Assembly: GCF_000240165.1 (NCBI RefSeq)
Contig: NC_017585.1
Span: 930,001-994,000 of the forward strand
Origin: Streptantibioticus cattleyicolor NRRL 8057 = DSM 46488
GTDB taxonomy: Bacteria; Actinomycetota; Actinomycetes; Streptomycetales; Streptomycetaceae
Reading direction: 5' to 3'
Length of the DNA stretch: 64,000 nucleotides
Below are positions 24,345 to 32,822 of this stretch, one piece after another. The position numbers and the translations under genes were made by a program. Within the stretch, counting starts at the first letter, position 1. The number at the start of each line of letters is the position of its first letter. The notes below the pieces were generated by a model. It made no database searches and was not told the origin of the DNA. It saw only the letters and a program-made list of their open reading frames with translations.

Positions 24345-26828
24345 TCAGGCGACCACCACGCCGCTGGGCTGCGAGGAGATGCCGAGCGGGGCGCGGCCGA
24401 CGACCTTCAGCGTCCGGGCGTCGATCGCCAGCACGGTGCTGGACGCGTTGGCCGAGACCCACACGGTGTGCGCGGTCGCGGTGATCCCGGTGGGCACGTG
24501 GTCCACCGTCACCCGGGCCACCACCCGGTGGTTGGCGGCGTCGATCACCGTCACCGTGTCGTCGTTGGCCCCGGTGACGTAGACCCGCGAGCCGTCCGGG
24601 GCCACCGCCACCTGCCACGGGGTGCGCCCCACCCGCACCCGTGCGGTGACCCGGTGGCGACGGGTGTCGATCACCGAGAGCGTGTCCTGGCCGGTGTCGA
24701 CCACGTACACATGGCGGCCGTCCGGGTGCACCGCGACCCCGCGCGCCCTGGCCTGCCCGGTGAGCCGGTGGCGCACCGCGCCGTGCCCGGTGTCCACCAC
24801 CGCCAGCCCGTCGGCACAGGTGACGTAGAGGGTGCGCCCGTCCGGCGCGGCGGCCAGCGCGTGCGGGGCCGGCCCCACCTGCCAGGTGGCGGTCGTCTTG
24901 TCGGTACGGGTGTCGATCACCGACACGCTGCGGGAGCCGCCGGCGCCGGTGTCGGGGCCGGTGTCGGCGACGTAGACATGGTGACCGCCGGGGGAGACCG
25001 CCACCCCGTGCGGGTAGAGGCCGACCTTGACGCTGCCGGTGATCGTGCCGCGCCTGGTGTCGAAGACCGAGACGTTGCTCGCCCCGGAGTTGGTGATGTA
25101 GAGCTTGTGCCCGTCGGGCGTCCTGGCGATGCCGTACGGGTTGCTCCCCGCCTTGACGCTCGCCACCAGGCGGTGGGTGGAGGTGTCGATCACCGCGATC
25201 GAGTAGCTGGTGATCCCGGCGGCGTAGGCGTGTTCGCCGGTGGTGGGTGCCTTGCGGGGGACGGCGTCCTGGCGGCCGGGGAAGTCGGTGCCGGCGGTGC
25301 CGTGCGGGAAGTCGTCGGCGTGGGTGGTGGCGTTCTCCTCGGCGCGGCTGGTCGAGTAGTGGCGGGCGCCGCGCAGTTCGCTCGCCGTGGCGGTGGAGCC
25401 GGCCAGCGGCTTGAGGTGGTGGTCGCCACCCTGGTGCGGCGGGGTCTGGTGGGCCCCGGGTATCGGCGCCGGCGGCAGCGTGGCCGTCTCGTGCTCGGCG
25501 GCCCACAGCTGCTGCTTGGTGTCGGGCAGCGACGGGAACGGGCGCGGCCGGGGGAAGCCGAGCGCGGAGGTGAGGTCGCCGAACGTGCGCCGCCGCCAGT
25601 CGCTGATGTTGCTCTCCCGCACCCCGGTGATCCGCTCCAGGAACCGCAGCACCGAGGTGTGGTCGAACGGCTCGCTCGCCACGAACCCCCCTTGCGTCCA
25701 CGGCGAGACGATGATGCACGGCACCCGGATCCCCGCCCCGATCGGCAGCCCCTGGACGAACTCGTCGGGGGTGCCGCGCGGCGGGGTGGGGGGTATGACG
25801 TGGTCGAACAGGCCGTCGTTCTCGTCGTAGTTGACGATGAAGACGGTCTTGCGCCACACCTCGGGGTTGGCCGCCACCGCGTCGAGCTGCCGGGCCAGGA
25901 AGTCGGCGCCGGAGGCCGGGGTGTAGTCGGGGTGTTCGCACTGCGCGGCCGTCGGGATGATCCACGACACCGTCGGCAGCCGGCCGGCCAGCGCGTCCCG
26001 GGCGAACTGGTCGGCCGGGCCGATGGTGAGCCCGTGCTCGTAGAGCGGGTCGCCCGGCCGCGCGTCCTGGTACGCCTGGAAGAACTCCAGCGGGTTGCAG
26101 CCGTAGTCGTCCTCCTGCTGGTACACGTGCCAGGAGACGCCCGCCTTGGTGAGGCGCTCGGGGTAGGTGGTCCAGCGGAACGGCTCGGGTATGACGTTGC
26201 TGATCACCGGGCCGCCGTGGGTGCCGGCCGGGTCGATGGTGCCGGTCCAGTGGTAGAGCCGGTTGGGCCAGGTGGGACCGAGCACCGAGCAGTGGTAGGC
26301 GTCGCAGATGGTGAACGACTCGGCCAGCGCGAAGTGGAACGGTATGTCGCGCCGCTTGTAGTACCCCATGGTGTACGGGCCGTGGGCGTCGCCGTCCGCC
26401 TTGCGGTGCGCGGGCAGCCAGTTGTCCATCCGGCCGCCGTTCCACGCGGCGTGCTGCACCGACCAGGCGTGGCTGGTGGACGGTATCGCCTGGGCGCTGC
26501 TGGTGGTGGTGTCGAGGTGGAACGGCAGCAGGTAGCCGTCCGGGTTGCCCGGGTCGGGCTGGTAGAACACCGGGCGCCCGTTGGGCAGTCTGGCCGCGTC
26601 CGGGTCGTCGAACCCGCGCACCCCGGGCAGCGTGCCGAAGTAGTGGTCGAACGACCGGTTCTCCTGCATCAGCACCACGACGTGCTCGATGTCGTCCAGC
26701 GAGCCGGGACGGCGCGGCGGCTCGGCCATCGCCCGCCGCAGGTTGGGCGGGAGCAGGGTCGCCGCCGTGGTGGCCGCGCCCACTCCGAGCGCGGAACGGA
26801 TGAGCCGACGACGGGAAAACTCGGTCAT
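24345..26828 (-). CDS. Tat-exported phospholipase C-like phosphoesterase fused to a YVTN beta-propeller
   Basis: 827 residues. A twin-arginine signal (SRRRLIRSALGVGA) opens the protein. Residues ~45-430 are a phosphoesterase/phospholipase C domain of the PF04185 type: MQENRSFDHYFGTL holds the metal/nucleophile region, and GPTWPNRLYHWTG and NYDENDGLFDHV carry further family motifs. After a Pro/His-rich linker (~430-520) come about seven YVTN/NHL-type repeats (PDGHKLYITNSGASNVSVFDT-like), i.e. a propeller. ATG 26828 with GAGGTG is preferred to the GTG two codons upstream. It would cleave phosphodiesters or phosphomonoesters outside the cell, with the propeller perhaps binding a surface ligand. 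Confidence 0.9.
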   Translation of the reverse strand: MTEFSRRRLIRSALGVGAATTAATLLPPNLRRAMAEPPRRPGSLDDIEHVVVLMQENRSFDHYFGTLPGVRGFDDPDAARLPNGRPVFYQPDPGNPDGYLLPFHLDTTTSSAQAIPSTSHAWSVQHAAWNGGRMDNWLPAHRKADGDAHGPYTMGYYKRRDIPFHFALAESFTICDAYHCSVLGPTWPNRLYHWTGTIDPAGTHGGPVISNVIPEPFRWTTYPERLTKAGVSWHVYQQEDDYGCNPLEFFQAYQDARPGDPLYEHGLTIGPADQFARDALAGRLPTVSWIIPTAAQCEHPDYTPASGADFLARQLDAVAANPEVWRKTVFIVNYDENDGLFDHVIPPTPPRGTPDEFVQGLPIGAGIRVPCIIVSPWTQGGFVASEPFDHTSVLRFLERITGVRESNISDWRRRTFGDLTSALGFPRPRPFPSLPDTKQQLWAAEHETATLPPAPIPGAHQTPPHQGGDHHLKPLAGSTATASELRGARHYSTSRAEENATTHADDFPHGTAGTDFPGRQDAVPRKAPTTGEHAYAAGITSYSIAVIDTSTHRLVASVKAGSNPYGIARTPDGHKLYITNSGASNVSVFDTRRGTITGSVKVGLYPHGVAVSPGGHHVYVADTGPDTGAGGSRSVSVIDTRTDKTTATWQVGPAPHALAAAPDGRTLYVTCADGLAVVDTGHGAVRHRLTGQARARGVAVHPDGRHVYVVDTGQDTLSVIDTRRHRVTARVRVGRTPWQVAVAPDGSRVYVTGANDDTVTVIDAANHRVVARVTVDHVPTGITATAHTVWVSANASSTVLAIDARTLKVVGRAPLGISSQPSGVVVA

Positions 26829-27050
26829 GTTCACCTCACTGCCTTCAGGGGACGCGGCTTACCACATCACCAAGGCAGGGCTCGCACAAGTGGCCGAGTC
26901 CGATCCGTCACCCACACCGTATTGATGGCGATTTTCCGGCCGTCGCCGTTGAGGCGGAATTGGCGTGACGGACACGTCGTGTTGGCGGCGGCGACACCGC
27001 TGTGGTGTCGCCGCCGCCAGGTGACGTTGTGTCAGATCAAGAGTGGCGGG

Positions 27051-27353
27051 TCAGGGCGAGGGGCGCGGGGCGAGCGCCACCAGCTCGCCGGTGGCGGTGT
27101 CGACGTGGAGCACCCCGGGCCGGTCGGGCAGGGGTGCCGTCACGTGCTGGACGCGCAGCCCGCCGACGTCGTGACCGCGCAGCCGGGCGTTCTCCACCGC
27201 CTCGCGTTCGGCCCGGTCCTCCTCGACGCGCCCGCCGCCGCCGAGCACCACGACCTGGTGCAGATGGACGACCCGGCCGTCGGCGGGGTCGTAGAGGGCG
27301 ACGGTATGGGTGAGGGACACCTCCGGCGCGTCACCCCCGCTTCCGTGCGGCAT
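27051..27353 (-). CDS. Small conserved-looking hypothetical protein
   Basis: 100 residues from ATG 27353, with an excellent GGAGGAG leader, which is the main reason for believing the gene. The sequence is soluble with alternating hydrophobic stretches (VSLTHTVALYDPADGRVVHLHQVVVLGG; VLHVDTATGELVAL) suggestive of a small beta-rich domain. I do not recognise a family. It lies upstream of the phosphoesterase gene on the same strand, with 220 bases between, so it has its own transcription unit or a loose operon. Confidence 0.7.
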   Translation of the reverse strand: MPHGSGGDAPEVSLTHTVALYDPADGRVVHLHQVVVLGGGGRVEEDRAEREAVENARLRGHDVGGLRVQHVTAPLPDRPGVLHVDTATGELVALAPRPSP

Positions 27354-27508
27354 TTCGTACTCCTCCGGGATCAGGAGACCGAATCGCGGCAGGAAACCTC
27401 AGTTCCCCTGAAGTAATCGACGCTAGCACCGGAGGCGGGACCGCGCGCGGCGAGCGCACACCGGGACACCCGGCGTGACGGCCCGCCGCACAGCGTGACC
27501 GGGAGGGG

Positions 27509-27937
27509 TTACTCCAGCACGAAGACGGGGATCACCCGATCCGTCTTCTCCTGGTAGTCGGCGTAGTCGGGGTACGCCCGCACCGCGCGCTCCCACCACA
27601 GCTCCCGCTCCGCCCCGTGCACCTCACGGGCCGTCAGCTCCCGCCTGACCGGACCGTCCTGCAACTCGACCCGGGGGTGGGCCACCACGTTGTGGTACCA
27701 CACCGGATGCTTCGGGGCGCCGCCCATCGAGGCGACCACCGCGTAGACGCCCTCGTGCTCCACCCGCATCAGCGGGCTCTTGCGGAGCTTGCCGCTCTTC
27801 GCGCCGCGCGTGGTGAGGACGACCACCGGCAGCCCGCGCAGCGTCGTCCCCTCGGTGCCCCCGGAGCTCTCGTACAGCTCGACCTGGTCGCGTACCCACT
27901 TCTCCGGGCTCGGCTCGCATTCGCCTTCCAGCGGCAT
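27509..27937 (-). CDS. F420-dependent nitroreductase-fold protein (DDN/DUF385 family)
   Basis: 142 residues. The sequence from [41 protein letters not shown] through [20 protein letters not shown] is the hallmark of deazaflavin (F420)-dependent nitroreductase-family proteins related to mycobacterial Ddn. These use reduced F420 for quinone or nitro reduction at the membrane. ATG 27937, giving MPLEGE..., is preferred over the longer starts at 27961 and 28009, which lie in or beyond a palindromic control element. The gene is solitary. F420 is made by Streptomyces, so a redox or quinone-protecting role is plausible. Confidence 0.88.
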   Translation of the reverse strand: MPLEGECEPSPEKWVRDQVELYESSGGTEGTTLRGLPVVVLTTRGAKSGKLRKSPLMRVEHEGVYAVVASMGGAPKHPVWYHNVVAHPRVELQDGPVRRELTAREVHGAERELWWERAVRAYPDYADYQEKTDRVIPVFVLE

Positions 27938-27960
27938 GCCATCCCGTCCCATCGTCGACA

Positions 27961-27976
27961 TCCGACCGCGGTCGGA
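27961..27976. promoter_or_regulatory. Perfect 16-bp palindrome TCCGACCGCGGTCGGA
   Basis: It lies 23 bases upstream of the chosen start of the nitroreductase-fold gene; a further partial copy (CGCGGTCGG) follows directly. It is probably an operator for an unlinked regulator, since no regulator gene is adjacent. Confidence 0.5.
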
Positions 27977-28071
27977 CGCGGTCGGTAACGGTTGTGTCAC
28001 CCGCCACAACCACCGGGTGGAGGCCGGTATTCCGCCGCCGGGCCGGCGCGGACGCGGGACGGACGCGGGAC

Positions 28072-28102
28072 GGCCCCGCGACCCGGTGACGGGTGCGGGG
28101 CC
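28072..28102 (-). terminator. Hairpin after the secreted hypothetical gene
   Basis: GGCCCCGC (28072-28079) pairs with GCGGGGCC (28095-28102), and ACCCG with CGGGT, around a GTGA tetraloop with a single bulged G. It begins 16 bases past the stop of the minus-strand gene ending at 28119. Confidence 0.75.
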
Positions 28103-28118
28103 GGCCGGCGGGTGGGCG

Positions 28119-28769
28119 TCAGCGGGTGACGCGCACCTTCACCTCGGCGGCGGTGATCGCCGTGCACTTGTTCTTGGCGTCCGCGTAGAAGCCGGCGCCG
28201 AGCACCATGCCCTTGGCGGCCGGAGCTGTCTTCTTGACGTAGACGCGCATCGGCACGTTGAGGTGGGTGTGGCCGGGCAGCCTGCCGGTGCCGAAGAAGC
28301 CCACCGACTCGGCGGCGGTGTCCTTGACGTCCACCCAGCGCTTGATGTTGGGGAAGTACGCCTGGAGCGTCACCTGGTTGGTGCGGAACGCCTTGAACGT
28401 GGTGTCGGTGGAGCTGATCCCGGAGAACAGGCGGACGCCCGCGACCGTCGAACCCGACGGGTTGTCGATGGTCAGGGTGAACTTGTGCCAGCCGCTGCCG
28501 GTGGCGATCCGGGTCGGCAGACCGCTGATCGCGGTGCGCAGCACCGGGCGGTAGCGCGGGTTGCGGGCCAGGCACGTCGGCGTCGTGGCGGCGGCCGTGG
28601 CGGAACGCAGCGCGGTCGGCGCCGAGTGCGCGGCGGCACCGGCCGCGGTGCTCGCGGTGGTGGCCGCGGTGGTGCCGTCGGCGGCGGAGGCCGCGGGGGC
28701 GGCCAGCAGCGGGGCGGCGGCGATGGCGGCGGTCGCGGTGGCCGACGCCAGGACACGGCGGAAGTTCAT
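28119..28769 (-). CDS. Secreted hypothetical protein, possibly cell-surface beta-domain
   Basis: 216 residues with a clear Sec signal (ending near ASA, residue 29), then an Ala/Thr-rich disordered stretch to about residue 65. After it comes a beta-rich domain of ~150 residues ([53 protein letters not shown]) that looks like an immunoglobulin-like sandwich of the type that opens many Streptomyces surface proteins. There is no sorting motif or C-terminal membrane anchor, so it is probably released. Two cysteines (about 67 and 203) could bridge the domain ends. Function unknown. Confidence 0.75.
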   Translation of the reverse strand: MNFRRVLASATATAAIAAAPLLAAPAASAADGTTAATTASTAAGAAAHSAPTALRSATAAATTPTCLARNPRYRPVLRTAISGLPTRIATGSGWHKFTLTIDNPSGSTVAGVRLFSGISSTDTTFKAFRTNQVTLQAYFPNIKRWVDVKDTAAESVGFFGTGRLPGHTHLNVPMRVYVKKTAPAAKGMVLGAGFYADAKNKCTAITAAEVKVRVTR

Positions 28770-29005
28770 GCGGACCTCTTGTGGTCGGAAACGGAGCGGT
28801 GAGAGGCCGTCGCGGTGGTGGGGGGAGGCTCGCGGTGCGGCAGGCGATGATCGTAGAGCCAGTTGTGAACGCCGTGTGACGGTGTTTTTTCCGGTACGCC
28901 ACCCGCCGTACCGGGACGGAAGTGATCGGATCGCCTCAATTCCCCCCGGTGTGGGAGCCGTTGGTGAGCAAGGTCACAACGGCCCGCCGTCGTACGCTGA
29001 GGACG

Positions 29006-29596
29006 ATGGACGACGACGAACTGCTGCGCCGGCAGGACCGGCTGTGTACCGAGGCGGACCGTGTCGCCGGCGATCTGGGGCTGGACGCGCTGCTGTCCGG
29101 TGTGGGGCGCCCGGTGCGGGTGGGCAGCGCGGCGCTCGCCCTGATGACCGGCCGCGACCTGGACATCGACGTGGTCTGCGCGCGGCTGACCCCCGCGACG
29201 GCCACCGCGGTGGCCGCGATCGGCGCCCGGCTCGCCGTCCACGAACGGGTACGGGAGGTCACCTTCCGGGACGACACCGGCCACTGGAACACCGATCCCC
29301 GGTACCCCGACGGCCTCTACCTCGGGGTGCGCTGCCGCAGCCGCGAAGGGCACGACTGGACGCTCGACATCTGGTTCGTCGACCGGCCCGACCGCCAGCC
29401 CAGCCACGTCCACCTGCGTACCCTGCCGCCCCGGCTCACCCCGGCGACCCGCCTGGCCGTCCTGCGCCTCAAGCACACCCTGGCCGGCCACCCCGCGCGC
29501 GGCTACGACGTCTACCGGGCGGTGCTCGACCATGGGGTGCGTACCCCCGGGGAGTTCGAGCGCTGGTACCGCGAACGCCCCTCGGCCGACACCTGA
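29006..29596 (+). CDS. Hypothetical protein with nucleotidyltransferase-like signature
   Basis: 196 residues. The stretch VGSAALALMTGRDLDIDVV (about 39-57) has the GS...DxD spacing of minimal nucleotidyltransferases of the DNA polymerase-beta superfamily, with D53 and D55 as candidate metal ligands. A third acidic residue is offered by DWTLDIWFVD further on. The C-terminal half is helical. If the assignment is right it may transfer a nucleotide to a small molecule or act as a resistance-type enzyme. I infer this from motif spacing only. ATG 29006 follows GAGGA. Its stop codon abuts that of the convergent HxlR gene (TGATCA). Confidence 0.6.
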   Translation: MDDDELLRRQDRLCTEADRVAGDLGLDALLSGVGRPVRVGSAALALMTGRDLDIDVVCARLTPATATAVAAIGARLAVHERVREVTFRDDTGHWNTDPRYPDGLYLGVRCRSREGHDWTLDIWFVDRPDRQPSHVHLRTLPPRLTPATRLAVLRLKHTLAGHPARGYDVYRAVLDHGVRTPGEFERWYRERPSADT

Positions 29597-30091
29597 TCAG
29601 CCGCCGGCACCAGGCCCCTCCGGCACCGCGGCCCCGCCGATCCGCACCGGACGCGAACCCCCCGGACGCAACGGCTCCCCGCACGCCCCGCACACCGTAC
29701 GCGGACGCAGCACGGCACCGCACTCGTGCTGCCACACCGTGGGCGGCTCACCCTCGGTGACGTAACGGTCGCCCCAGTCCATCAGGTTGAGCAGCACCGG
29801 CTGGAGCGCCCGGCCGGCGTCGGTGAGGGTGTAGTCGTAACGCGGCGGACGCGCCTGGTACTGCTCCTTGGCGAGGACCCCGCAATCGACCAGCTTTCTC
29901 AGCCGGGTGGCGAGGACGTCACGGCTCGCACCGGTGTTGGCGGCGATCTGGTCGAACCGCCGCACCCCGTGGAAGACCTCACGCAGCGCCAGCAGACTCC
30001 AGCGCTCACCGATGACGGACAGCGCGTTCGCTATCGAACAGGGCCGCGGCCGGGCGGACTTGGCGGACACCCTGCGGATGGTACCGGTCAT
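29597..30091 (-). CDS. HxlR-type regulator with C-terminal zinc-ribbon-like tail
   Basis: 164 residues. The winged helix of the HxlR/MarR-like family is clear (CSIANALSVIGERWSLLALREVF, then VLATRLRKLVDCGVLAKEQYQ and PPRYDYTLTDAGRAL), including the near-N-terminal Cys18 often used for redox sensing. An extra ~45-residue C-terminal tail contains His122, Cys124, Cys134 and Cys137, a plausible zinc-ribbon. Start ATG 30091 is the best initiator, but no Shine-Dalgarno is seen, so the mRNA may be leaderless. It is divergent from the epoxide hydrolase 65 bases away, which is its probable target. Confidence 0.88.
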   Translation of the reverse strand: MTGTIRRVSAKSARPRPCSIANALSVIGERWSLLALREVFHGVRRFDQIAANTGASRDVLATRLRKLVDCGVLAKEQYQARPPRYDYTLTDAGRALQPVLLNLMDWGDRYVTEGEPPTVWQHECGAVLRPRTVCGACGEPLRPGGSRPVRIGGAAVPEGPGAGG

Positions 30092-30155
30092 CCGGAAACG
30101 CGGGGGATCACCGGCCGGTCGCGGCACGGACGACGGTGCGGCCTAGGGTGACACC

Positions 30156-31205
30156 ATGCCGACTGATGAACACCCCGACACCGTCCTCACCGAAGGCACC
30201 GTGACCAGTGGCGGTCACACCACCGCCTACCTCGCCGCCGGGCCCGAGGACGGTCCGCTGATCGTCTTCGTCCACGGCTGGCCGGCCATCGCGCGTACCT
30301 GGAAGCACCAGCTCACCGCGTTCGGCGCGCTCGGCTTCCGGGCCGTCGCGCCGGACATGCGCGGCTACGGCGGATCCACCGTCCACCCCGACCGCGCCGC
30401 CTACGCGCAGCAGCACGTGGTCGCTGACATGGTCGCCCTCCTCGACCACCTCGGGCGCGAGCGGGCCGTGTGGGTCGGACACGACTGGGGCTGCGCCACC
30501 GTGTGGGGGCTCGCCGCCCACCACCCCGAACGCTGCGCCGCCGTCAGCGGGATCTGCGTCCCGTACGGGGTGCTCGAACGCGGCCTGGAGACCCTGGTGC
30601 GCCACGTCGACCGGTCGATCTACCCGGCCGACACCCACCCGTACGCGCAGTTCGACTACATCGACTACTACCGCCGCCAACCCGAGCGCGCCGCGCGGGT
30701 CTTCGAGGCCGAGCCGTACCGCACGGTCAAGGCGCTCTACCGGCGCGGCAACCCGGACGCCTTCGGCAAGCCGGCCGTCACCTCGACGGTGACCCGGGAC
30801 GGCGGCTGGTTCGGCGGCGCCGACGCGGCCCCGGACGTCCCGGCCGACACCGTCGTCCTCGACGCGGAACTCCTGGCCGAACTGGGCGCCTCGTTCGCCC
30901 GCAACGGCTTCTCCGCGCCCACCGCCTACTACCTCAACGACGAGGCCAACCTCGCCTACACCGAGACCTCGGTGGACGGCGGCCGGCTCGCGATGCCGGT
31001 GCTCTTCATCGGCGCCCGGTACGACGCGGTCGCCGACACCTCGTTCACCCGGCTCGCCGAGCCCATGCGCGAGCACTGCGCTGACCTCACCGAGGCCACC
31101 GTGGACACCGGCCACTGGGCGCCCATGGAACGCCCCGCCGAGGTCAACGCCGCCCTGGCCGGCTGGCTCGCACGGAAGGTACCCGGGCAGTGGCCGGGCG
31201 CGTGA
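30156..31205 (+). CDS. Epoxide hydrolase-type alpha/beta hydrolase
   Basis: 349 residues. HGWP at 40-43 provides the oxyanion hole, GHDWG contains the nucleophile Asp110, and His320 in TGHWAPMERP is the base. An aspartate nucleophile marks epoxide hydrolases and haloalkane dehalogenases rather than lipases. The two tyrosines of the cap (YYRRQP and AYYLN regions) that polarise the epoxide ring favour the epoxide hydrolase reading. It is cytosolic, with no signal. It starts 65 bases from the divergent HxlR regulator, suggesting induction by an electrophilic compound. Confidence 0.88.
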   Translation: MPTDEHPDTVLTEGTVTSGGHTTAYLAAGPEDGPLIVFVHGWPAIARTWKHQLTAFGALGFRAVAPDMRGYGGSTVHPDRAAYAQQHVVADMVALLDHLGRERAVWVGHDWGCATVWGLAAHHPERCAAVSGICVPYGVLERGLETLVRHVDRSIYPADTHPYAQFDYIDYYRRQPERAARVFEAEPYRTVKALYRRGNPDAFGKPAVTSTVTRDGGWFGGADAAPDVPADTVVLDAELLAELGASFARNGFSAPTAYYLNDEANLAYTETSVDGGRLAMPVLFIGARYDAVADTSFTRLAEPMREHCADLTEATVDTGHWAPMERPAEVNAALAGWLARKVPGQWPGA

Positions 31206-31276
31206 CCGCGGGTTGACGGCGCCGGTGCTCGCGTCGTCCTCGCCGTGGGCCGCGGTGCGGGTCACCGGGCCAGAGG

Positions 31277-31309
31277 CGTCAGGGACACGTCAGGGTCCGC
31301 TCAGGGGCG
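31277..31309. promoter_or_regulatory. Three 11-bp direct repeats (OmpR/PhoB-type response regulator site)
   Basis: CGTCAGGGACA (31277-31287), CGTCAGGGTCC (31288-31298) and GCTCAGGGGCG (31299-31309) are contiguous 11-bp units sharing TCAGGG, i.e. one helical turn apart, as bound by OmpR/PhoB-family dimers. They end ~98 bases before the following serine hydrolase start, the usual place for an activator. Which regulator binds is unknown. Confidence 0.6.
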
Positions 31310-31407
31310 TTCCGGGGGCTTACCCGATGGCCGCGGGGTGGGGCGAGGGGCCACTCTGGTCCGGAAGTTGATCACGTACCGCAGACCAGCACGCATGGAG
31401 TTGCCTG

Positions 31408-32661
31408 ATGACCCGTCACCCTCGCCGCGCGGCGGCGTTCGGCCTGGTGGCCGCGGCCGTGGTGACCGCCGTGGCGGCGACCGGACCGCAGGCGTCCGCC
31501 GCGGCACGGCACACCGCCACCGCCGTCACCTCGCCGGCCCCGCACGCCGTACCCCCGCTGGACCCGGCCGCGTTGCGGGCGGCCATCGAACCGCGAACCG
31601 GGGACGGGGCTGCCGGGGTGATCGCCCGCGTCGGACGGCCCGGACAACTGTGGACCGGATCGACCACCGACTCCGTGACGGGCCGGCGGATACCGCCGGA
31701 CGCCCACTTCCACATCGGCAGCATCTCCAAGACCTTCGAGTCGGTGATCGCCCTCCAACTCGCCTCCGAAGGCAAGCTCGACCTCGACCGCAGCGTGCAG
31801 CAGTACCTGCCCGGGCTGCTGCCGGACACCTTCCGGCCCATCACCGTACGGCAGTTGCTCGACTTCACCAGCGGCCTGCCCGACGTGGACGAGGGCGCCC
31901 CGGCGCCCACCACCGACGAGATGATCGCCCACCGCTACGACTACCGCACCTTCGACCAGGTCATCGAGGACACCCTGCGCCCCGCCGGCCGCCCCCGGCC
32001 CGGCCCGCACTTCGCCCCCGGCACCGAGCAGGAGTACAACAGCCTCGGCTTCCGCATCGCCGGCAAGCTGATCGAGCACCTCACCGGCCACTCCTTCAAG
32101 GACGAGGTCACCGCGCGCGTCCTGGAGCCCCTGCGCCTGACCCACACCTCGGTGCCCGAGGACGATCCGCGCATGCCCCGCCCCTACCTGCACGGCTACC
32201 TCACCGGCAGCGACGGCCGGCCGGTGGACGTCAGCGAACAGGGCGGCGACCCGTCCAACATGATCTCCACCCCGGCCGACCTCGACCACTTCATCACCGC
32301 GCTCTTCTCCGGACGCCTGCTGCCCGCCGCGTGGCTGGACCAGATGTTCACCCTCCCCGAGGGAGCGGACGGCAAGCCGGTGCCCTACCACGGCACCTCC
32401 AACTGCGTGCGGCCGGACGGCACGGCGGGCCCCGCGTGCTTCGGGGTGGGCCTGATGGCGGTGCCGCTGCCGGGCGGCGGCGTGCTGTGGGGGAAGACCG
32501 GGCACGACTACGGCTACGCGAACGGGATGTTCGCCACCCGGGACCTGTCCGTGCGCGGTGTCTTCTCCGTCTCCACCACCACCCGCAACGACGGCAGGCC
32601 GTCCGCGATCGGCGACCGCCTGCTGATCGCCGCGATCGCCCCGCACCCCGCCCGGCCCTGA
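31408..32661 (+). CDS. Secreted serine hydrolase, class C beta-lactamase / D-Ala-D-Ala carboxypeptidase fold
   Basis: 417 residues with a Sec signal (ASAAA near residue 32). The penicillin-recognising triad is present: SISK with Ser105 and Lys108, YNS with Tyr210, and a KTG-type strand (GKTGHDYGY) near residue 362. The fold covers D-alanyl-D-alanine carboxypeptidases, class C beta-lactamases and esterases. The HDYG after KTG and the absence of a linked resistance regulator favour a peptidoglycan carboxypeptidase or esterase. The 11-bp direct repeats upstream suggest two-component, possibly cell-envelope-stress, control. Confidence 0.9.
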   Translation: MTRHPRRAAAFGLVAAAVVTAVAATGPQASAAARHTATAVTSPAPHAVPPLDPAALRAAIEPRTGDGAAGVIARVGRPGQLWTGSTTDSVTGRRIPPDAHFHIGSISKTFESVIALQLASEGKLDLDRSVQQYLPGLLPDTFRPITVRQLLDFTSGLPDVDEGAPAPTTDEMIAHRYDYRTFDQVIEDTLRPAGRPRPGPHFAPGTEQEYNSLGFRIAGKLIEHLTGHSFKDEVTARVLEPLRLTHTSVPEDDPRMPRPYLHGYLTGSDGRPVDVSEQGGDPSNMISTPADLDHFITALFSGRLLPAAWLDQMFTLPEGADGKPVPYHGTSNCVRPDGTAGPACFGVGLMAVPLPGGGVLWGKTGHDYGYANGMFATRDLSVRGVFSVSTTTRNDGRPSAIGDRLLIAAIAPHPARP

Positions 32662-32822
32662 CCCGGTCGCACCACGCGCGCGGAAACCCGGCGTACCCGG
32701 GGTGGCTCCGGGCGGGCATCGGGGTACGCGGGTGGTGTCGTGCCCCTCGCCCGGCCGGACGGTCCCGGCCGGTCGCGCGGGGTCGCGGCCACCGTCGAAG
32801 CCGCTGACGTCAGGAGGCGCCC

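Noticed and set aside
24468-27416. 982-codon plus-strand frame opposite the phosphoesterase-propeller gene
   Set aside because: The minus-strand protein has a Tat signal, catalytic motifs and repeats, while the antisense product is low-complexity and motif-free.
29594-29599. TGATCA at the junction of two convergent stop codons as a special signal
   Set aside because: It is simply two stop codons abutting on opposite strands; the sequence is palindromic because TGA and TCA are complements.
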